Shown: positions 32,126 through 41,690, counted from the stretch's first letter. The stretch is 64,000 nt of DNA from Candidatus Saccharimonadota bacterium (GCA_030528025.1 JAUMZP010000001.1:248001-312000), one strand, 5' to 3'. Notes: generated by a model from the letters alone, not told the origin. Made by a program: numbers and translations.

Positions 32126-33013
32126 TCATACCCGATACCCGCGCAAAAATGCTGCGGCGCTGAGTTCTTTGCCGCTGGGGGCGATGAGCTGGTCGATGAC
32201 AAGATAGGCGCCGTCGCTGCAGCGTGGATCGAGCGTGGTGACAGGAGCCAGAGCGGTGTGTGCCTGAGTGATGATATAGTGCCGCTCGCCCAGCTGGAGG
32301 CGAGCGCGTGGGTAGTGATGGTAGGCGCGCACTATTGCTTCGGCCGCTGCGGCAGTGTGCTGAGCAGGGTTGATAATGCCACTGGCTTTGGTGAGGAGCT
32401 GGCAGTAACTTGCGTTGGACTCATCTTGTGGTGTGGGCTGGAGGCTACCACTCACGATGCGTGGCAGGAGTTGCACTAGTGCCTTGCTGCCAAGCTGGCC
32501 TAGTGTGCTGTAGAGTTCGAGCTGCTGCTCGTCACCGCGTAAGGGGTGGGTGAGCTGCGCATAGACTGGTCCGGCGTCCATAGCAGCGCTGAGCTGCATG
32601 ATGCTGACGCCAGTGGTGGTATCGCGATTGGCAATGGCGCTCTCAATCGGTGAAGGGCCGCGATAGCGTGGCAGAAGTGATGGGTGGAGGTTGATAATCC
32701 CTGGGGAAAAGCAGTCGATTACTACTTGGGGGATAATCTTACCAAAGCTCACCAGTACGCCAACAGGCTGGTCGAGCGCTTGGATATCGGGGATAATATC
32801 GCGCAGTTTGGTGGGCTGTAACACTGGAATGTCGTGTGTTAGAGCAAGCTGTTTGACTACTGGTTGACACAGTTGCTTGCCGCGCCCACGCCGGCTGTCT
32901 GGCTTAGTGATAACCAACCGGACGGGAAAGTCATGCTCCAGTAGCTGCGCGAGGCTGATAGCGCTGAAGTCTTCAGTCCCAAAGAATACGATTGGTCTTG
33001 ATATGCTCGTCAT
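32126..33013 (-). CDS. fmt: methionyl-tRNA formyltransferase
   Basis: It transfers a formyl group from 10-formyl-tetrahydrofolate to Met-tRNA for initiation. The protein has 295 residues from ATG 33013. It shows IVFFGTEDFS, ITKPDSRRGRGK, VSFGKIIP and INLHPSLLPRYRGPSPIESAI, plus a C-terminal OB-like domain. The start lies inside the end of def (41-base overlap), so the two are translationally coupled. Longer in-frame starts would extend further into def without homology. Confidence 0.95.
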   Translation of the reverse strand: MTSISRPIVFFGTEDFSAISLAQLLEHDFPVRLVITKPDSRRGRGKQLCQPVVKQLALTHDIPVLQPTKLRDIIPDIQALDQPVGVLVSFGKIIPQVVIDCFSPGIINLHPSLLPRYRGPSPIESAIANRDTTTGVSIMQLSAAMDAGPVYAQLTHPLRGDEQQLELYSTLGQLGSKALVQLLPRIVSGSLQPTPQDESNASYCQLLTKASGIINPAQHTAAAAEAIVRAYHHYPRARLQLGERHYIITQAHTALAPVTTLDPRCSDGAYLVIDQLIAPSGKELSAAAFLRGYRV

Positions 33014-33551
33014 AATCAACTGGTTGGAGCTCGCCCTTCTCATCGAGGTGATAAAATGCGCTGGTATCATCGCGAATGCGGTCAATAAATACAATGCCAT
33101 TGCAGTGGTCAATCTCGTGTTGCAGCACTCGCGCTAAGAAGCCGTCGGCCTTAAGGCGGATGGTGTTGCCATTGATATCAAGTGCCTTGACCCGGACGCG
33201 GCTGTAGCGTGGCACCTTGCCATAGATCCGGCCTGACACGCTCAGACAACCCTCATAATCACTCACCAGCTGGCCTTCGTATTTGACGATCTCTGGGTTG
33301 ATGAGGGGGATAAAGGTGCGGTTGTCTTTGTCATCGAAATCTTCGCGTACAATAACGACTCGCTCTAGCTGATCGATCTGCACTGCCGCCAGTGCTGCAC
33401 TGATCTCGTGTGGACGTGAATTCTCCCAGTCGATGCTGGCGCTGGTCATATCGGCCACCAGCTGGCGTGTCTCGTCGGTAATAACATGTACCCGCTGCGA
33501 CTTCTGACGCAGGTGCGAGTTGGGTAGGGTGATAATAGCGTCTTTTTTCAT
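32973..33551 (-). CDS. def: peptide deformylase
   Basis: It removes the formyl group from nascent N-termini. The protein has 192 residues. Motif 2 is EGCLSVSG and motif 3 is LQHEIDHCNG, which supply the Cys and His metal ligands. Motif 1 reads AALAAVQI in place of the usual GLAAPQ, a mild divergence. ATG 33551 is chosen because TATAAT (33559-33564, minus) lies seven bases upstream, predicting a leaderless def-fmt mRNA. Confidence 0.93.
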   Translation of the reverse strand: MKKDAIITLPNSHLRQKSQRVHVITDETRQLVADMTSASIDWENSRPHEISAALAAVQIDQLERVVIVREDFDDKDNRTFIPLINPEIVKYEGQLVSDYEGCLSVSGRIYGKVPRYSRVRVKALDINGNTIRLKADGFLARVLQHEIDHCNGIVFIDRIRDDTSAFYHLDEKGELQPVDYDEHIKTNRILWD

Positions 33552-33627
33552 TAGCTTTATTATAGCAGATGGTGGATGGGGTGAGCGAGTGGGGCGGCTG
33601 CTTAGTAGATCAGCCGTATCATCAGAC

Positions 33628-33698
33628 AAGAAAATATCTGGAGGCCAGCGACCAACTAAGCGGTAGAACTCTGTATATTATCTGGCCAGAACATTTTT
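33628..33698 (+). repeat. short intergenic repeat IR-X, copy 4 (long form)
   Basis: The core AATATCTGGAGGCCAGCG is followed by GAACATTTTT (33689-33698) at the same 36-base spacing as copy 3. It lies upstream of def, so copies 3 and 4 form direct repeats around def-fmt. Confidence 0.75.
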
Positions 33699-33837
33699 GG
33701 TATGATGATATGGCTGATCTACTACGAAGAATGTTTGATCAAAACACCACTATTCTCTATCAGTCCATTGCATATTCCACCAGAGTGAAATAGGGATGAG
33801 GTGTTATCGCTAAGAAAGAGGAGTTCTTGCGCCTCTA

Positions 33838-35778
33838 TCATAGCAGTGACTGTGGGTCGATATCCACCTGCCAATGTTTGGTGGGCATGTCGGCAATAAC
33901 AGCGAGGAGGTCGCGGCGTTGGGCGGCTTTGATGATGAGCTGCCAGCGGTAGGTGTCGCGCAGCCGCTCGTGGAAGGCGGGCGTGGGGCCAAGAATGTTT
34001 ACTGCGGGGTGGTGCTGGCGAATCTGCTGAGCGAGTGCTTGACTATTGCGGATGGCGGCTGCCTCCGTCTTGTATACGCAAGTGAGCTTAAGCAGGTGGA
34101 CGAAGGGCGGGAACTGCCCACGGCGGCGCTCGGCCAAGGCTTGGTGATAAAACGCGGTATAATCTTGAGCCAGGCCAGCCTGAATCACTGGGTGCTGCGG
34201 CTGATACGCTTGTACGATAACTGTAGTGGCGTGAGCAGAGCGCCCCACTCGTCCCACCACTTGAGCAAGCAGCTCGAAGATGCGCTCGTTGGTGGTGTAA
34301 TCGGGCAAAGCCAGGCCAGCATCAGCCTGCACTACTCCAACGGTGCGTAGCTGCGGCAGGTCGAGCCCCTTGGCTACCACCTGCGTGCCAATGATAATAT
34401 TGGCTGTGCCATCATAGAGGGCTTGATATTGCTGCTCGAGACTGCTTGTGCTACTGCTGTCGCCATCAAAGCGAACAATACGCGCCTGGGGCCAGCGCGC
34501 TGCCACCTCTGCCTCGATGAGTTTTGTTCCAATCCCGCGGTGGACAATATCTGTGCTATGGCAGGTGGGGCACATCGTTGGCACTGTGGTGTGGTAGCCA
34601 CAGATATGACACTGCAGCTGGTGACGGTCGGCGTGGAGGGTGAGGGGAACAAAGCAGCGTGGGCACTCGGCTGCCCAGCCGCAGTTGGTGCAGAGCGATA
34701 CATTGGCGCTGCCACGGCGGTTATGAAAAAGCAGGATCTGCTGATTTGCTGCAAGTGTGGCATCAATGGTGGTGATAAGCTGATTTGACAAAAAGCGATG
34801 CTGGGTGAGGTTGCTCCGCTGGGTGAGGTCGACCAGCTGAATGGTAGGGGCGATAGCCTCAGGCCGAGCTTTGCTCGGTAGGGTAGCGATCGGCCGCTTG
34901 GCTTTTTGTGCTAGATAATACTCGCTGACCAGTGGTGTGGCTGACCCCTGCACCACGGTCGCACCATGTTGCTGAGCTAGCACACTTGCGGCCCGCAGCG
35001 CCGAGTAGCGGGGGGATTTGTCTTGCTTGTAGCTAGTCTCGTGTGCTTCGTCGATGATGATATATCCCAGATGCTGCAGTGGCAAAAAGAGGGCAGAACG
35101 TGGGCCAATTGCCACCCGAGGCTGTGTACTTGTCAGAGCAGCTAGCCAGGCACGGTGGCGCTCGGCCTCTGTCTGGTGCGAATGGGTGAGGATGATATCG
35201 GCAAAGTGTTGCCGAAACTCTGCCACTAGCTGGGGTGTAAGGGCGATCTCTGGCACGAGGACAATCACCGACCGGCCTGCAGCCAAAGCGTGGCGTGCAA
35301 GCTCGATATATACCGCCGTCTTGCCGCTACCTGTCACACCGTGGAGGAGTACTGTGCCAGGGCTGGCTTGGCGGATGGTGCGAACGGCCTCTTCTTGCTG
35401 CAGGTTGAGTGAGAAGGTGGGTGTGCGGCGCTGTGGCGGTGGGTTGGCAGGGCGGTGCGGTGTGCGGCGCTGCTTGGCAATGCCAGCTGGTAGCACTGTC
35501 TGTAACACAGTGGCGAGGTGCGTGGCATAATAATCGCTCAGCCATTGGCTCGTCGCTAATAGGGGAGCAGGCAGCGGTGGCAGTGGCACGATGGCATCAA
35601 GTGGCTTAGTAGTATATGTCGGCTTTTTGGCGCGCGTCATGATGATGCCCACCACCTGCTGCACACCAACGCTCACCTGCACCACCTGGCCCAGCGGTAA
35701 TGCTTCTGGCCAGTGATAAGTGAAGCTCTTGCTGGTAGCGCGGATAATCTTGAGCGGCGCAACTTCGTAATAGTGCAT
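33838..35778 (-). CDS. priA: primosomal protein N' (PriA helicase)
   Basis: It restarts collapsed replication forks. The protein has 646 residues: an N-terminal 3'-end-binding domain, Walker A GVTGSGKTAVY, the DEAH box DEAHE, the zinc cluster CTNCGWAAECPRC ... CHICGYH ... CPTCHS, and helicase motifs up to QVVGRVGRSAHATTV. The start is ATG 35778, seven bases after TATAAT (35786-35791, minus), giving a leaderless mRNA. It is transcribed divergently from the winged-helix/recJ operon. Confidence 0.95.
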   Translation of the reverse strand: MHYYEVAPLKIIRATSKSFTYHWPEALPLGQVVQVSVGVQQVVGIIMTRAKKPTYTTKPLDAIVPLPPLPAPLLATSQWLSDYYATHLATVLQTVLPAGIAKQRRTPHRPANPPPQRRTPTFSLNLQQEEAVRTIRQASPGTVLLHGVTGSGKTAVYIELARHALAAGRSVIVLVPEIALTPQLVAEFRQHFADIILTHSHQTEAERHRAWLAALTSTQPRVAIGPRSALFLPLQHLGYIIIDEAHETSYKQDKSPRYSALRAASVLAQQHGATVVQGSATPLVSEYYLAQKAKRPIATLPSKARPEAIAPTIQLVDLTQRSNLTQHRFLSNQLITTIDATLAANQQILLFHNRRGSANVSLCTNCGWAAECPRCFVPLTLHADRHQLQCHICGYHTTVPTMCPTCHSTDIVHRGIGTKLIEAEVAARWPQARIVRFDGDSSSTSSLEQQYQALYDGTANIIIGTQVVAKGLDLPQLRTVGVVQADAGLALPDYTTNERIFELLAQVVGRVGRSAHATTVIVQAYQPQHPVIQAGLAQDYTAFYHQALAERRRGQFPPFVHLLKLTCVYKTEAAAIRNSQALAQQIRQHHPAVNILGPTPAFHERLRDTYRWQLIIKAAQRRDLLAVIADMPTKHWQVDIDPQSLL

Positions 35779-36066
35779 AGGATTTATTATACCCGACGGC
35801 AAGCAAGAGTGTAGAAGGGCTCGTCTCTCCGTCGCTACTTCATCTGGGTGGCGTGCAAAACGTGCACATCAATCTTGCTCACCCTGCCTAAAGCTGGTAT
35901 GATAAGGGCTAGGCACGTGTGCCAGGTGGATGGTAAATTAGCAACGGTTGCGACAAAATATGCACAACCGTCGGTGGGTGGTCTTGCCAAATTGCCATCA
36001 AAAAGTGTAGAATAAAAAGCAACAGTTGAGTAGAGGTAACGGAAGCGAGAATTCGCTAAGGGAAGC

Positions 36067-36369
36067 ATGTTAGAAACGTTTATTACATCACGGGTGCGGC
36101 GCAAAATCATTGTGGTCTATGCTAAGTATCCAGAGTTCCATACCCATGTCCGCGGCTTGGCGAAGTTGATCAAAGAAGACCCGGGCAATATCCAGCGCGA
36201 GCTTAAGAATCTCGAGAAAGCTGGTTTTTTGATGGCCGAAAAACAGGGTAATACCAAAATGTATTACACGAACAAGCAATATATCTTCTTCAAAGAATTG
36301 CAGAGCATGGTAATCAAATCCTCGCAGCAGCAAAAGGGTCAACAAGCGGCGGATACTGTGCAGCTCTGA
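36067..36369 (+). CDS. winged-helix transcriptional regulator
   Basis: A 100-residue protein with an ArsR/MarR-like winged helix: SRVRRKIIVVYAKYPEFHTH, VRGLAKLIKEDPGNIQRELKNLEKAGFLMAEKQGNTKMYYTN (recognition helix and wing). No metal-binding Cys is seen. SD AAGGGAAG precedes the ATG. The stop TGA overlaps the recJ start (TGATG), so the regulator and recJ are coupled. A target is not known; autoregulation of the pair is a guess. Confidence 0.8.
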   Translation: MLETFITSRVRRKIIVVYAKYPEFHTHVRGLAKLIKEDPGNIQRELKNLEKAGFLMAEKQGNTKMYYTNKQYIFFKELQSMVIKSSQQQKGQQAADTVQL

Positions 36370-38006
36370 TGAGTTTATTCGCACAGATATTAGCGGCGCG
36401 GGGCTTGCATGGAGTAGCTGCTGAGGAGTTTTTACACCCCGATTATGACGCGAAGCCCGATCCATTCCTGCTCTCCCAGATGCAGATGGCGGTGGATCGC
36501 TTAGTGCAGGCGCACCAGCGGCGCGAAACAATCGTGATTTATGGCGATTATGATATCGACGGCCTCAGTGCGACGGCACTGTTGCTTGATGCCTTTGCGA
36601 GCTTTGGCTTTGCTGCGGTGGAAGCCTTTATTCCTAATCGCTTCGTAGAGGGTTATGGTATGACTAAAGGTGCGGTAGATAAGGTAGCGGCGATGGGGGC
36701 GCAGCTCATCGTCACGGTGGACTGCGGCAGCCTCTGCCATGAGGAAATAGCCTATGCGAAGGAGCGCTACGGTATCGACACAGTAGTGACCGATCACCAC
36801 AACATTGCACCGACTCGCCCACCCGCCATCGCCACGGTTAATCCGAAATATGACGACCACCACTATCCCTTCCGTGACCTCTGTGGGGCAGGTGTGGCCT
36901 TTAAGCTTGTTCAGGCTCTGCAGACGGTGCTGCCGGGTTTGCCAGCTGGCTACGAGAAGTGGCTGCTAGACTTGGTAGCGCTGGGTACAGTATGCGACAT
37001 AGTATCGCTACAGAATGAGAACCGCGCCAATGTGTACTGGGGGATCGAGGTGTTGAAGAAGCAGCGCCGCCCTGGCCTCAAGGCACTGCTGGCGGTGGCT
37101 GGTGTGCAGCCAGCCCAGATTACCGCTCGGACGCTCGGTTTTGGTCTTGGCCCGCGTATGAATGCGGCAGGGCGATTGGCATCGGCTGAGTATGCCCTCG
37201 ATATGCTGCGGGCGCGCGATGGTTTGGCGGCGCTTGAGGCGGCTCAGCAATTGGATCGCTTCAATACCGAGCGCAAAGCCATCCAGCAGGCCATCTACGA
37301 TGAAGCTTGCCAGCAGGCCGAGCGCTATGCTACCGACCCTGTCCTCGTTGTGAGCCAGCAGGGATGGAACCATGGCGTGATTGGGATTGTGGCATCCAAG
37401 CTGGTAGAGGCGTATCATAAGCCAGTTTTTATCATTAGCGAGCGGGGCGAGACAGCAACAGGTAGTGCGCGCAGTTTTGGCGATTTTTCGGCTGAGCGGG
37501 CAGTGCGCGCTGCCGATGATGTCATTCTGCGTGGCGGTGGCCATGCGGCAGCGGCTGGTGTGACACTCGAGACACGGCAGATCATCGCCTTTCGCCAGCG
37601 AGTGAACGACTACTACCGCTCGCTCCATCTCTCCGACCAAACGCACTACCTCTTGCCGCAGGCTGATGTAGTGATTGATGATTTATCAGAGGTAACAGAG
37701 CAGCTAGTGGCCGACATTGCCCACCTTGAGCCCTTTGGCAATGGCAACCCAGAGCCTGTTTTGCAGCTGCGCCGCGGCACTGTCTCACAGGTACGTCACA
37801 TGGGCAGTGATGGGCAGCACATCAAGCTTACTGTGCAGGATGGGCAAGGTACAGCGCTGCAACTATTGGCCTTCAACGCGCCACCGAACTTTGTACGCCA
37901 GCCAGGCGATGTTATTGCGGCTTGGTTTCAGCCAACTATCAACGACTGGCGTGGTATGCGCAGTGTAGAGGGGCGGCTGCTCCATGTAGAGCTGGTGAAT
38001 GAGTAG
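36369..38006 (+). CDS. recJ: single-stranded-DNA exonuclease RecJ
   Basis: A 5'-3' ssDNA exonuclease of recombination and mismatch repair. The protein has 545 residues. DHH-family motifs: YGDYDIDGLSATALL (I), VTVDCGS (II), VVTDHHN (III), and the DHHA1 motif GGGHAAAAGVTL. A C-terminal OB-fold region follows. The Asp/His metal ligands are intact. It begins within the stop of the regulator gene. Confidence 0.94.
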   Translation: MSLFAQILAARGLHGVAAEEFLHPDYDAKPDPFLLSQMQMAVDRLVQAHQRRETIVIYGDYDIDGLSATALLLDAFASFGFAAVEAFIPNRFVEGYGMTKGAVDKVAAMGAQLIVTVDCGSLCHEEIAYAKERYGIDTVVTDHHNIAPTRPPAIATVNPKYDDHHYPFRDLCGAGVAFKLVQALQTVLPGLPAGYEKWLLDLVALGTVCDIVSLQNENRANVYWGIEVLKKQRRPGLKALLAVAGVQPAQITARTLGFGLGPRMNAAGRLASAEYALDMLRARDGLAALEAAQQLDRFNTERKAIQQAIYDEACQQAERYATDPVLVVSQQGWNHGVIGIVASKLVEAYHKPVFIISERGETATGSARSFGDFSAERAVRAADDVILRGGGHAAAAGVTLETRQIIAFRQRVNDYYRSLHLSDQTHYLLPQADVVIDDLSEVTEQLVADIAHLEPFGNGNPEPVLQLRRGTVSQVRHMGSDGQHIKLTVQDGQGTALQLLAFNAPPNFVRQPGDVIAAWFQPTINDWRGMRSVEGRLLHVELVNE

Positions 38007-38081
38007 TGTTGCACCGCAGCATCGACACACGATGCCAAACCAGCTATACTACCACTAGAACTAACCCAGGGGACCAACGCA

Positions 38082-38570
38082 GTGCCACCCCTCTACCTCG
38101 ATACCAGTGCGCTCGACTTTAGCGCCATTACAGACACCTACACCAAAATTGCCGACCCAACCGGAGCGGTACGTCCGGAATTTGCGACCGAGCAGCAGGC
38201 CCTGACTACCAGCTTCGCACGGGCGGATGGCCAGCAGTATGTAGAGACAGAGAACATTGCCGAAGTGGGCGATGCCATTATCACTGGGCCAGAGGGCGAG
38301 CGCTATAGCATCCCGGCGGCAGATTTTGCCGCCTTGTATGAACCGCTGCGTGGTGAGGATGGTGCAGTGGTGCCTGGCGCGTATCTGCCGAAGAATCAGA
38401 TCAAGGCCATGCCCAACCCAACTGGCCACGAGATCGTCATTGATGCGCCGTGGGGTGGCCAGCAGCACGGCGAAGCAGATTGCTGGCTGGCGGAGAGCCA
38501 GGTCACTGGCGACCGCTACATCATTGAGGCGGCTGCCTTTGCTCAGACATATCGGCTGAGTGAGTCATGA
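38082..38570 (+). CDS. hypothetical protein with a GDxIxxGxxGExYxI motif
   Basis: A 162-residue soluble protein from GTG 38082 (SD GGGGA upstream; TATACT at about 38044). It has two similar halves: AEVGDAIITGPEGERYSIPAADFAALYEPL and ADCWLAESQVTGDRYIIEAAAFAQTYRL. This pattern resembles small beta proteins often annotated as phage-type, with a PGDxI...G...Y.C..xxFxxxYE motif. The role is unknown. Confidence 0.6.
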   Translation: MPPLYLDTSALDFSAITDTYTKIADPTGAVRPEFATEQQALTTSFARADGQQYVETENIAEVGDAIITGPEGERYSIPAADFAALYEPLRGEDGAVVPGAYLPKNQIKAMPNPTGHEIVIDAPWGGQQHGEADCWLAESQVTGDRYIIEAAAFAQTYRLSES

Positions 38571-38653
38571 GAAGGTGCGCTCATTTATCGCTAGGTGAGC
38601 CGATTATTAACAGGGGTCAATAGCGATTGACTCCTTTGCCTAGCATAGCGTTT

Positions 38654-39187
38654 TTAGTAGTAACCGCTTGGTGGAGTTTGGCGCCGTGGGTCGTATAAAT
38701 CAATATCGGAGTGGTAGCGGCGCTCAAGATCCTCCATACTCTCCCATGTACCAGGGGCCTCAAGCATAAGGGTGATGTCCCAGGTTAACATCGAAAGCGT
38801 CACTCGCACACCATCATCAAGGTACCACTCAATGTGTGCCATATCATCATCACGCTCGATCTCCGTTCCCTCACCAAACTGCGCAGCAAGAGCTGTCTCG
38901 TATGCGTCATAAGCGTTTGTTGGTATCATATAATACTCACCGTAATATAAGTCATCTCTGCCTGCTACATCGCCACCTTCGAGAGAGGCAAGGGATAACC
39001 CGATAGATTGCGGATGATCACCACCTGGTACGCAGGTAATATTAGGGTATGTTGCCACTTGCGTGTCTAATTCTCTGTAAGATTGTGGCCACTTACCGGT
39101 CAAGTCAGCCACAGCTTGTAGCATCGTCTCAACGGATGCGGCGCGATATACATAGGGGTGTGGTAGAGTTGGTGTGTCGTCTGACAT
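38654..39187 (-). CDS. hypothetical protein (177 aa)
   Basis: A soluble acidic protein. ATG 39187 is preferred: AAGGAA lies seven bases upstream, and the longer frame would start in a hydrophobic, non-homologous extension. It is rich in Asp/Tyr with repeated YYGEYYMIPTNAYDAYETAL-like aromatic segments and ends PPSGYY. No family recognised. It is divergent from the next gene. Confidence 0.6.
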   Translation of the reverse strand: MSDDTPTLPHPYVYRAASVETMLQAVADLTGKWPQSYRELDTQVATYPNITCVPGGDHPQSIGLSLASLEGGDVAGRDDLYYGEYYMIPTNAYDAYETALAAQFGEGTEIERDDDMAHIEWYLDDGVRVTLSMLTWDITLMLEAPGTWESMEDLERRYHSDIDLYDPRRQTPPSGYY

Positions 39188-39324
39188 GGTGTTTCCTTGC
39201 TTTAGATTCTTATCAGCCAGTGTAGCAAATATTTCAATTTGCGCCAACCCGATCATCTGTGCTATAGTAGGGGGCAAACAAACCACACCAACAGAACATC
39301 CACCACATAACCACGGGAGGTCCC

Positions 39325-39888
39325 ATGGAAAGATTTGTTTGTCCGATAGACACGCCAGAATTGCAAAAATCAGAAGAAGCGCTGCAGCCACTCGCTGCTA
39401 CATTGTTGGAGAGTGCTCAGTGGCAGCAGCTGAATGGTATAGAGGATAAGACCCCTGAAGTAGCTAAGCAGCTAGCAACCGAGCAAGCCAAACGGGCAGA
39501 GCAGTTGGTGTTGTCGCTACGGAAGCATAGCTCTAGCGAAGACAGACAACGGATGACCAGCGAACAATTAACCAATCCAGAGAGTAGGTTGTATAAAGAT
39601 GCGCGAGCGGCAATCTATATCCAAGAGGTTAATACTCAGACTCAGAAGAATAAAGGGTTGGCTGGAGCGTCCAAGTTACCTGTATCAGGAAAACTACCTG
39701 AGAGTGAGCAGCGTCGCTTGCTATTGCCTATTGAGTACGCCTTGCAGGCAGCGGAGACGACAAACGAGGAGTATGCGCAGCGCAAGGGTGGAAAGAGTAG
39801 GTCGGCTGCAGGAATGGGCCGAGCGGCAGTGATAGTTACTGGCCCCACAAGCTCATCAGACAAGAGCCAGTGGACTTTGGGAGCGTAA
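39325..39888 (+). CDS. hypothetical helical protein (187 aa)
   Basis: A soluble, Gln/Glu/Ser-rich, mainly helical protein with no membrane segment and no recognised motif. SD GGGAGG precedes ATG 39325, TATAGT lies about 60 bases upstream, and a good terminator follows (39910-39937). It is therefore a monocistronic gene. The C-terminal 40 residues are Gly/Ser-rich and probably disordered. Confidence 0.6.
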   Translation: MERFVCPIDTPELQKSEEALQPLAATLLESAQWQQLNGIEDKTPEVAKQLATEQAKRAEQLVLSLRKHSSSEDRQRMTSEQLTNPESRLYKDARAAIYIQEVNTQTQKNKGLAGASKLPVSGKLPESEQRRLLLPIEYALQAAETTNEEYAQRKGGKSRSAAGMGRAAVIVTGPTSSSDKSQWTLGA

Positions 39889-39909
39889 AACTACTAATAG
39901 ACAAGACAA

Positions 39910-39937
39910 AACCAGCTACAAAGGCTGGTTTTTTTAA
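39910..39937 (+). terminator. terminator of the 187-residue gene
   Basis: AACCAGC / GCTGGTT stem and seven T. Confidence 0.85.
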
Positions 39938-40212
39938 CTATTTGCATTGTTTCATTACACCAAAATACTTGAGAAAGTTAGTGGATGAGAGGGGATAGAC
40001 AGGGAGAATCTGAGCTGATAGACACATTGCGCTGCACCGATAGCGCTGTCCTCAGTCAGAATGCACCCATACTTCGCACCATCGTATCATATCTTCACCT
40101 CTGTAATTACGCGCACAAATGTACTATGTTCCAAAATTAGACAAAATGGTTGTATAACTTTGGCAAGTACGCTACAATGGAGGCATGATGCAACAGGAAG
40201 GACCAAATCGCA

Positions 40213-41070
40213 ATGAGTTTTGAGGCAAGTATTAGGCAACTGCGTGGCAATGCGGGGCTTTCGCAGCAGGCGGTGGCCGATGCAGTTGGGATTGCCCGCG
40301 CGACGTATATCAAGCTAGAGAATGGTGGCCGCGAGCCAAAGCTTGGTGAGCTGACGAAGATTAGCCAATACTACGAAGTTGGCGTGCAGGAATTGATTAG
40401 CGGCATTGCCATGACGGATACTATTGCACAGCAAGCTCAGCACAGTCCGTGGCGGGTGGCGGACGATGCAGCGCTGTATGTGGGTGATGCACCAGCCGAA
40501 TACCGCCACGATGATGCGCAGGGTGCCCAGCCCGCGGCTGCTCAGTCGCGCGATGCTATCCCGCGGCTCCACACCACCAAACTGCGCCAGGTGTTACTCT
40601 ATACGCTGGGCAAGATTGGTGCGCGGCCCAATGTGGGCGAGGCGGTGTTGCATCGGCTACTGTACTTTATTGATTTTGATTATTACGAGCGCACAGGCAA
40701 GAGCGTTACCGGCCTGGCGTATCTGCACGAGACCTATGGGCCCGCACCGGCTGCAGATTTGCAAGCTTTGGTCGATGAGATGCGGGCACATGATGAGCTG
40801 GATGTTATCGAGACGAAGCACTTTAGCCACAAGCAGCGCAAGTTCCTTCCGCTCAAGAATGCCGAGCTGAGTGAGCTCAGTGCCAACGAGATCAAGCACA
40901 TCGATGCCGAGCTAGAGCGCCTCGGGAGCAAGAGCGCTGCCGAGCTAAGTAATCTTGCCTACAAAGATGCGCCATGGGTGATTGCGAAATATGGACAGAC
41001 GATTGATTACCGCGACACGTTTTATCGGACGGACGTTACCTCTGTAATCGAGTCAGATGATGATCTATAA
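40213..41070 (+). CDS. XRE-Panacea antitoxin-type protein
   Basis: A 285-residue protein. Residues 4-63 are an XRE helix-turn-helix (IRQLRGNAGLSQQAVADAVG, YIKLENGGREPKLGELTKI). Residues about 120-265 match the Panacea/SocA-like domain (LHRLLYFIDFDYYERTGKSVTGLAYLHETYGPAP, LSNLAYKDAPWVIAK). Panacea domains act as neutralising domains in toxin-antitoxin pairs. The gene overlaps the next by 14 bases, the usual two-gene layout. The HTH suggests autorepression. The SD is weak (AGGAAGG, far). Confidence 0.8.
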   Translation: MSFEASIRQLRGNAGLSQQAVADAVGIARATYIKLENGGREPKLGELTKISQYYEVGVQELISGIAMTDTIAQQAQHSPWRVADDAALYVGDAPAEYRHDDAQGAQPAAAQSRDAIPRLHTTKLRQVLLYTLGKIGARPNVGEAVLHRLLYFIDFDYYERTGKSVTGLAYLHETYGPAPAADLQALVDEMRAHDELDVIETKHFSHKQRKFLPLKNAELSELSANEIKHIDAELERLGSKSAAELSNLAYKDAPWVIAKYGQTIDYRDTFYRTDVTSVIESDDDL

Positions 41071-41482
41071 GCAGGCAACAGAATTTTCGAGTGATCTCCA
41101 GACGCTGGCACAGCGCATTCACACACTGCCAGCCGATATCGAGCGCGTTAAGCCGCGGCTAGTGCGTATCTTTGCTGAGCCAAGTGAGGTAGTGGTAGCG
41201 GATTTTCGCCAGCAGCTCTTTGCGTGTGGCAAGGCGGCCATTATACAGCAAACTGCTCAGTGTACAGTAGTGCAGCTCTGTCTCGATACCGACACAGCGG
41301 CCTATCAGCGGGCAGTGTGGTTGGTGTTTGCAGTGGTGCGAGCACTACCTCGTGATGCACCGTCGCGGGCGGCTCGAGCTGCCAGCACGATTATCCTTAT
41401 CGAAGTCTATGCCACCCCTAATAAAGCGCATGGGGACAAGCGGCGTATCAAGCGAATTATGAACAAATTGGAGGAAGCATAA
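41057..41482 (+). CDS. probable toxin partner of the XRE-Panacea protein
   Basis: A 141-residue protein overlapping the Panacea gene by 14 bases. The C-terminal STIILIEVYATPNKAHGDKRRIKRIM resembles the last strand and helix of RelE/HigB-type toxins (IxLIExYxKxDKxxxDxxRI). The N-terminal half is helical and not recognised. The genetic position strongly suggests the toxin of a type II pair. The mode of action is not shown; mRNA cleavage is a guess from the C-terminal resemblance. Confidence 0.55.
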   Translation: MMIYKQATEFSSDLQTLAQRIHTLPADIERVKPRLVRIFAEPSEVVVADFRQQLFACGKAAIIQQTAQCTVVQLCLDTDTAAYQRAVWLVFAVVRALPRDAPSRAARAASTIILIEVYATPNKAHGDKRRIKRIMNKLEEA

Positions 41483-41559
41483 TGTAGAGCAACAGGGTAC
41501 TCACACTGGTCGAAAATAAGCTGCGTAGAAGAGAAGAGAGCCACGCACGGCTGATGGGG

Positions 41560-41588
41560 TTGACAAACAAGACGCGATTTGCTAGAGT
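41560..41588 (+). promoter_or_regulatory. orphan strong promoter
   Basis: TTGACA, a 17-base spacer and TAGAGT. No gene follows; a T-run at 41664-41669 could end a transcript of about 75 nt with no obvious fold. It points against the SR copy at 41691. Confidence 0.5.
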
Positions 41589-41690
41589 AGTGTCCTTGGG
41601 TCTGGGGTATAGACAATGCTACTCTTGTCCGGTTTACTGTCTTGTGACTGTGTGATACCACTGTTTTTTGCGCTCCGCTTTCTACCGCTT

